From the NCBI GenBank assembly GCA_030019485.1, contig JASEEW010000061.1:1-10238 (forward strand): a stretch of DNA of 10,238 bases, written 5' to 3'. This stretch comes from Thermoplasmatales archaeon. Its GTDB lineage: Archaea; Thermoplasmatota; JASEFT01; JAUWIS01. Position numbers and translations under genes: made by a program. How positions within the stretch are numbered: position 1 is the first letter of the stretch; every line of letters starts with the position of its first letter. A model generated the notes under the pieces. That model worked only from the letters and a program-made list of their open reading frames with translations, had not been told where the DNA came from and did not search any database. This document shows, in pieces, positions 7,401 through 10,238 of the stretch.

Positions 7401-9182
7401 GATTATCTAAAAAATGGCGTAACAATCAAGGGTATTAAAAAAATAACAAGGGAATTAATTTTTAAATTGGGTGGGTACAAAGAGGCGTCATCTGTGGTTA
7501 AAATAAATAGAAAAACACTTTCAAACTATGTTTATAGAGATTCTATCCCGCTGAATGTTTTGAATGAGTTGTTAGTCCTTAATAAAAAAACATTGGAAAC
7601 CATTCCCTTACACTGCACAGTTGGCGTAAAAAGAAATAATATACATATACCAAGGATCATAAATGTGAATAACTGTTTTCTCAGATTAATCGGCTACTAT
7701 CTTGCAGAAGGCTATTGTAGGCATGGAAAAGAATGTTACCAGGTTTGCATTGCGGCAACAGAAAAGGAAATTGTGAACGATGTTAAAGAATGTATCAATC
7801 ATGTTTTTGGTTGTAAACCATCGGTAAACAAACACCTAATCGTAATTTCAAGCAGGATTATATACTCCTTATTTATGGATGTTTTAAAACTTGGTCGTGG
7901 TGCGAGCTACAAAAGGGCCCCATCAAAATTTCTCACATTACCAAAACATAAAGTCAGAGAACTTTTAAAAGCATATTTTGCTGGGGATGGTTCTGTTGAA
8001 AAAAACCGACTTCATGTAACCTGCTCATCTGTCAGCAAGGAACTGATTCATGATATAGGGCTATTGTTACTTAGATTCGGTATTTTCTACAGGTTAAAAA
8101 GTGAGAAAAGAAAAACAGGGGGTGTTGTAAAAAAATTTTATGAAAAGAAAAATATTAACCCAACATTCAGGCTGTATTACATATCCATAAGATCAAACTA
8201 TGCTAAGAGGTTTTATGATGAGATAGGTTTTTCATTAAAACGAAAACAGAACAGATTAAAATCCTCTCTTCCAAAAGAAAGGAGTTCAAGAATTAAGAAA
8301 AAAGGGAATTTGCTTCTTGACCCTGTGAAGGATGTAAGTATTGTAAAATCTGATGTAGAATTCCTTTATGATATTGAGGTAGAGAAAAACCATAACTTCC
8401 TGATGAATCATTCCATCCTATCAAAAAACTGTGATGGTGATGAGGACTGTGTAATGCTTCTGCTTGATGCACTGCTAAATTTTTCAAAATCATATCTTCC
8501 TGATAAAAGGGGGGGAATCATGGATGCACCGCTTGTTCTTACAACAAGGATAGAGCCAAATGAGATTGATAAAGAGGCTTTGAACTTCGATACAGGGTCC
8601 AAGTACCCTCTGGAGCTGTATGAGGCAGGTATGAAAAACATGCATCCAAAGGAGATTGAAAAAATAATGGAGAACGTCAAAAAGAGGATCGGGACCGAAA
8701 AACAGTATGAAAATTTTTCATTCACCATGGACACAAGCAACATTGCCTGCGGTCCTTTATTGTCATCATACAAAACATTAGGCTCAATGGAGGATAAATT
8801 CTATGCCCAGCTTAACCTGGCAGGGAAGATAAGGGCGGTTGACACAGGTGACATGGTCTCAAAAATCATTAATACACATCTCCTTCCTGATATGATTGGA
8901 AACCTAAGAACATTTGCTACGCAAAAGTTCAGGTGTACAAAATGCAACACAGGTTACAGAAGAATCCCATTGAAAGGGGTTTGTCTGAAATGTGGTGGAA
9001 ACATCGTAATGACTGTGAGTGAAGGGGGTGTGAAAAAATATTTGAAAATGACAAAGGAGGTTGCAGAAAAATACAATGTACCCAATTATACAATGCAGAG
9101 GGTTCTGCTTATGGAGAACGCAATTAATTCACTATTTCATTCTGACAAAATTAATAAATGCAAACTGGAGGATTTTCTTTAG
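4422..9182 (+). CDS. polC: DNA polymerase D (Pol II) large subunit DP2, interrupted by an intein
   Basis: This is the catalytic subunit of the archaeal replicative polymerase D, which works with DP1 (exonuclease, not in the window) and PCNA. The 1586-residue precursor minus a 485-residue intein leaves 1101 residues, normal for DP2. The N-terminus (MEEYFNSLKNN, then AEDMASRVESLVGPDGIADRI) matches known DP2 starts and fixes the ATG. Landmarks: YFAGPIRSAGGTAQAMSVL (~140), CPVC (209-212), a zinc finger at C635/C638/C647/C649, the double-psi barrel active site, and a C-terminal zinc finger (C1505/C1508/C1521/C1524). The active-site motif N-C-D-G-D is split: N851 precedes the intein, while C1337, D1338 and D1340 follow it, so the precursor should be inactive until spliced. 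The last eight residues, KCKLEDFL, resemble a PCNA-binding box with Lys for Gln. Promoter and leader lie directly upstream. The frame is intact. Confidence 0.97.
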   Translation: MICSKEMEEYFNSLKNNAEKCYFIAGEARKKKLDPEVFPEIPLAEDMASRVESLVGPDGIADRIRSLSNDLGREELSIQVAKEVVSGKFKEKEKALDQAIRTGLAVLTEGVLVAPLDGIAGVKIKRNFNGTDYLSIYFAGPIRSAGGTAQAMSVLIADVVRRELGLSRYLPTNEEIERYKEEIQIYKSHARTLQYTPTSEEIEIIASSCPVCIDGEGTEKVEVFGNRDLARVETNRVRGGMCLVIAEGLCLKAPKIQKHVKTLGIDGWEFVDRFVSRTKNEDVTKIAPNPKYMKDIVTGRPVFSHPSRKGGFRLRYGRCRNSGLAAVGINPSAMHLLDGFLAVGTQLKIERPGKAGAVVPCDSIDGPVVLLKNGDLIQVNSTDNALKIKDNVKEIVDLGEILISYGEFLENNHPLMQGSYCSEWWEQELEKAVGKIPEDCMDPAPETAFKISEKHGVPLHPKYCLFWEDLSKNDVLFLRKFILENGGYDGSLILSSDKNVKEILIKLCALHKERNGKIVIENPYPLIRCCGLDVDNNRIVERNSIPDEDSIMSFVSKLAGIPIMEKSLSRIGSRMGRPEKAKERKMSPPVHVLFPLGMAGGMQRLVKNAVQNKTGGRLKETIVKHISVPVGLRICEKCRRKTFLMKCECGGHTNPVGVAEQSVNVGELLEKAEIKLGESIPDIKGVLGLISKNKTPEPIEKGALRAKHNVFVYKDGTIRFDMSNVPLTHFKPKEIGAGIEKMREMGYIHDYHSRPLKSEDQIVELKGQDFVVSKSCMEYLFRAAKFVDELLEKFYGLPSFYNAKKHEDIIGHLIIGLSPHTSAGVLGRIIGWTNANAGFAHPFYHAAKRRNCLHPDTKIIIMNERRLKNIKIEHLFNHLNNSGRVVDDFGTVEKKVDSITVPSLNTNTGKFEIKNIKSVMRTTAPDHLIRIKTKSGREFTCSPDHLIPVFEDGFTTKKAFEISNGNLFILPEKLNIEDADIKQIDLLKEFLGFDYLKNGVTIKGIKKITRELIFKLGGYKEASSVVKINRKTLSNYVYRDSIPLNVLNELLVLNKKTLETIPLHCTVGVKRNNIHIPRIINVNNCFLRLIGYYLAEGYCRHGKECYQVCIAATEKEIVNDVKECINHVFGCKPSVNKHLIVISSRIIYSLFMDVLKLGRGASYKRAPSKFLTLPKHKVRELLKAYFAGDGSVEKNRLHVTCSSVSKELIHDIGLLLLRFGIFYRLKSEKRKTGGVVKKFYEKKNINPTFRLYYISIRSNYAKRFYDEIGFSLKRKQNRLKSSLPKERSSRIKKKGNLLLDPVKDVSIVKSDVEFLYDIEVEKNHNFLMNHSILSKNCDGDEDCVMLLLDALLNFSKSYLPDKRGGIMDAPLVLTTRIEPNEIDKEALNFDTGSKYPLELYEAGMKNMHPKEIEKIMENVKKRIGTEKQYENFSFTMDTSNIACGPLLSSYKTLGSMEDKFYAQLNLAGKIRAVDTGDMVSKIINTHLLPDMIGNLRTFATQKFRCTKCNTGYRRIPLKGVCLKCGGNIVMTVSEGGVKKYLKMTKEVAEKYNVPNYTMQRVLLMENAINSLFHSDKINKCKLEDFL
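6975..8429 (+). mobile_element. DP2 intein (485 aa) with LAGLIDADG homing endonuclease
   Basis: An in-frame protein intron begins at C852 and ends at N1336, followed by extein C1337. The site, between Asn and Cys of the DP2 motif NCDGDED, is the known Pol II intein site. In intein numbering: block A CLHPDTKI with catalytic C1; block B SPDH (91-94), with Ser for the usual Thr and H94 kept; endonuclease block C LIGYYLAEG (238-246, E245) and block E LLKAYFAGDG (330-339, D338), both with their acidic residue; block F ending KNHNF; block G ILSKN with N485. A helix-turn-helix-like stretch (~160-200, around INRKTLSNYV) sits between the splicing and endonuclease parts and may help DNA recognition. 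The penultimate residue is Lys484, not His. All other key residues suggest active splicing and a potentially active endonuclease. Many known Pol II inteins are smaller and lack the nuclease. Confidence 0.96.
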
Positions 9183-9232
9183 GTAGGAGATAGGGGTTAG
9201 TAGTCAGAGGTCAGGGAAGAGTTGGGTTAACT

Positions 9233-9240
9233 ATTTATAT
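9233..9240 (+). promoter_or_regulatory. TATA box of the repeat surface protein gene
   Basis: ATTTATAT lies ~36 bp before ATG 9273, predicting a start site around 9258-9262 and a very short leader that holds AGGTGG (9262-9267), a ribosome site 5 bases from the ATG. The gene therefore probably has its own promoter separate from polC. Confidence 0.45.
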
Positions 9241-9272
9241 CAAAAAGATTATGTGGTTGTTAGGTGGTTGAG

Positions 9273-10238
9273 ATGAATGTAGGGTATAAAAAACTCTTTA
9301 GCATGTTGGGTGTGGCAATGTTTCTTTTGTCAGTGGTTTTTGTTCCTGCTGGCGAGAGCACAGAGCCTAGAGATGTGGAGGAAAACTCTGTAGTATGCGG
9401 TTACATCAAAGACCTAGAAACTGATGAGGGCATCTATGACTCATATGTTAGTATTTGGGGAACAGATGTAGATGATCAATGGTATTATAATTCCACATGT
9501 ACTAATGAATCTGGCTACTACGAAATGAATGTACCAGCAGGTAATTTCTATGTGTATGCAAGTAAATGGGATGAGAATTATCATTCCAATTCTACTGATT
9601 ATTTTGATGTATTAGCAAACACAGTTGTATGGAAGAATCTAACGCTTAAGCCACCATCACCTGAAAACTCTATAGTATGCGGTTATATCAAAGATTCAGA
9701 AACAGATGAAGGAATCTATGAGGTATATGTGTCCATTAGCGGATGGGATGCAGACAACTCCTATTATTCTAATTCTACATCTACAGATGAAATGGGCTAC
9801 TATAAGATGAATGTGCCAGAAGGTAATTTCCGTGTGTATGCCAGTAAATATCCATATCGCTCAAATGAGACTGATTATTTTGATGTGTTTGCAAACACAG
9901 TTGTATGGAAGAACCTTACACTCAGCCTGCCTTTACCCGAGAATTCTGTTGTTTGTGGTTATGTTACTGATTTAGAGAGTGGTAAAGGAATCAACAACTC
10001 TTATGTATACGTATCAGGTGATGATGCGTATGGCTATTCATACTGGAATTCTACATATACAAATGACTCTGGTTTTTATGAGATAAATATACCAGCAGGT
10101 AATTTCTATGTGTATGCAAGTAAATGGGATGAGAATTATCATTCCAATTCTACTGATTATTTTGATGTGTTTGCAAACACAGTTGTATGGAAGAACCTTA
10201 CACTCAGCCTGCCTTTACCCGAGAATTCTGTTGTTTGT
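9273..10238 (+). CDS. Secreted or surface repeat protein with carboxypeptidase-regulatory-like domains; 3'-truncated
   Basis: The frame starts at ATG 9273, chosen for the AGGTGG site just upstream, and is open to the window edge (322 codons). The first ~30 residues form a signal peptide: YKK, then a hydrophobic core LFSMLGVAMFLLSVVFVPA. From residue 37 there are three full repeats (37-130, 131-222, 223-316) and the start of a fourth. Each runs ENSVVCGYIKD, then a SGYYEMNVPAGNFYVYASK-type core, then NTVVWKNLTLSLPLP. The 'G.Y.....PAGNF.VYAS' pattern is that of carboxypeptidase-regulatory/CnaB-like beta-sandwich domains. There is one Cys near the start of each repeat, and many N-X-S/T sequons (NST, NES, NLT), fitting archaeal N-glycosylation. 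Likely role: structural or adhesive cell-surface protein. A catalytic or anchoring domain may follow outside the window. It is unrelated to polC in function. Confidence 0.88.
   Translation, partial: MNVGYKKLFSMLGVAMFLLSVVFVPAGESTEPRDVEENSVVCGYIKDLETDEGIYDSYVSIWGTDVDDQWYYNSTCTNESGYYEMNVPAGNFYVYASKWDENYHSNSTDYFDVLANTVVWKNLTLKPPSPENSIVCGYIKDSETDEGIYEVYVSISGWDADNSYYSNSTSTDEMGYYKMNVPEGNFRVYASKYPYRSNETDYFDVFANTVVWKNLTLSLPLPENSVVCGYVTDLESGKGINNSYVYVSGDDAYGYSYWNSTYTNDSGFYEINIPAGNFYVYASKWDENYHSNSTDYFDVFANTVVWKNLTLSLPLPENSVVC
9381..10238 (+). repeat. Tandem ~280-bp coding repeats
   Basis: Units are 9381-9662 (282 bp), 9663-9938 (276 bp), 9939-10220 (282 bp), and the start of a fourth at 10221. All keep frame. 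Unit 3 is identical to unit 1 over 79 bases (10090-10168 = 9532-9610). It is identical to unit 2 and the start of unit 3 over 87 bases to the window end (10152-10238 = 9870-9956). Its first half differs from both. This points to recent recombination between units. Confidence 0.93.

Overview
The window looks like an AT-rich euryarchaeal chromosome, possibly of the Thermoplasmatota. The decisive gene is the large subunit of the archaeal family-D DNA polymerase (DP2). TATA-box promoters, oligo-T stops, sequon-rich secreted proteins and a subtilase with a membrane anchor and zinc-ribbon tail fit an archaeon. The phylum is inferred from protein style only.

Layout: (1) 2-1303 (+) is the 3' part of a membrane-anchored subtilisin-like protease. 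(2) 1333-3065 (+) is a two-gene ABC-2 exporter, with ATPase and permease overlapping by ATGA; it follows the protease by 29 bp and may share its transcript. (3) 3066-3655 has no convincing gene. It holds a degenerate copy of the polC leader and first codons, a 35-codon ORF, an oligo-T tract and a GC-rich island (54% G+C over 3421-3660). (4) 3656-4184 (-) is a two-gene toxin-antitoxin-like module: a DUF4258-like small protein, then a hybrid protein with a YgiT/MqsA-type zinc finger fused to an AbrB/MazE-type DNA-binding domain. (5) 4422-9182 (+) is polC, interrupted by a 485-residue intein with a LAGLIDADG endonuclease, inserted inside the polymerase active-site motif. (6) 9273-10238 (+) is the start of a secreted or surface protein built of near-identical ~93-residue beta-sandwich-like repeats; it runs off the window.

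The most interesting arrangement is that the toxin-antitoxin module and GC-rich island sit between two direct copies (56 of 63 bases identical) of the polC leader plus start codons. This could be an element that entered at the 5' end of polC and rebuilt it, or an old tandem duplication. Together with the intein, this one essential gene appears to carry two selfish-type passengers: one in its catalytic centre and one possibly at its promoter. The outer genes (protease, exporter, repeat protein) concern the cell surface and have no obvious link to the polymerase.
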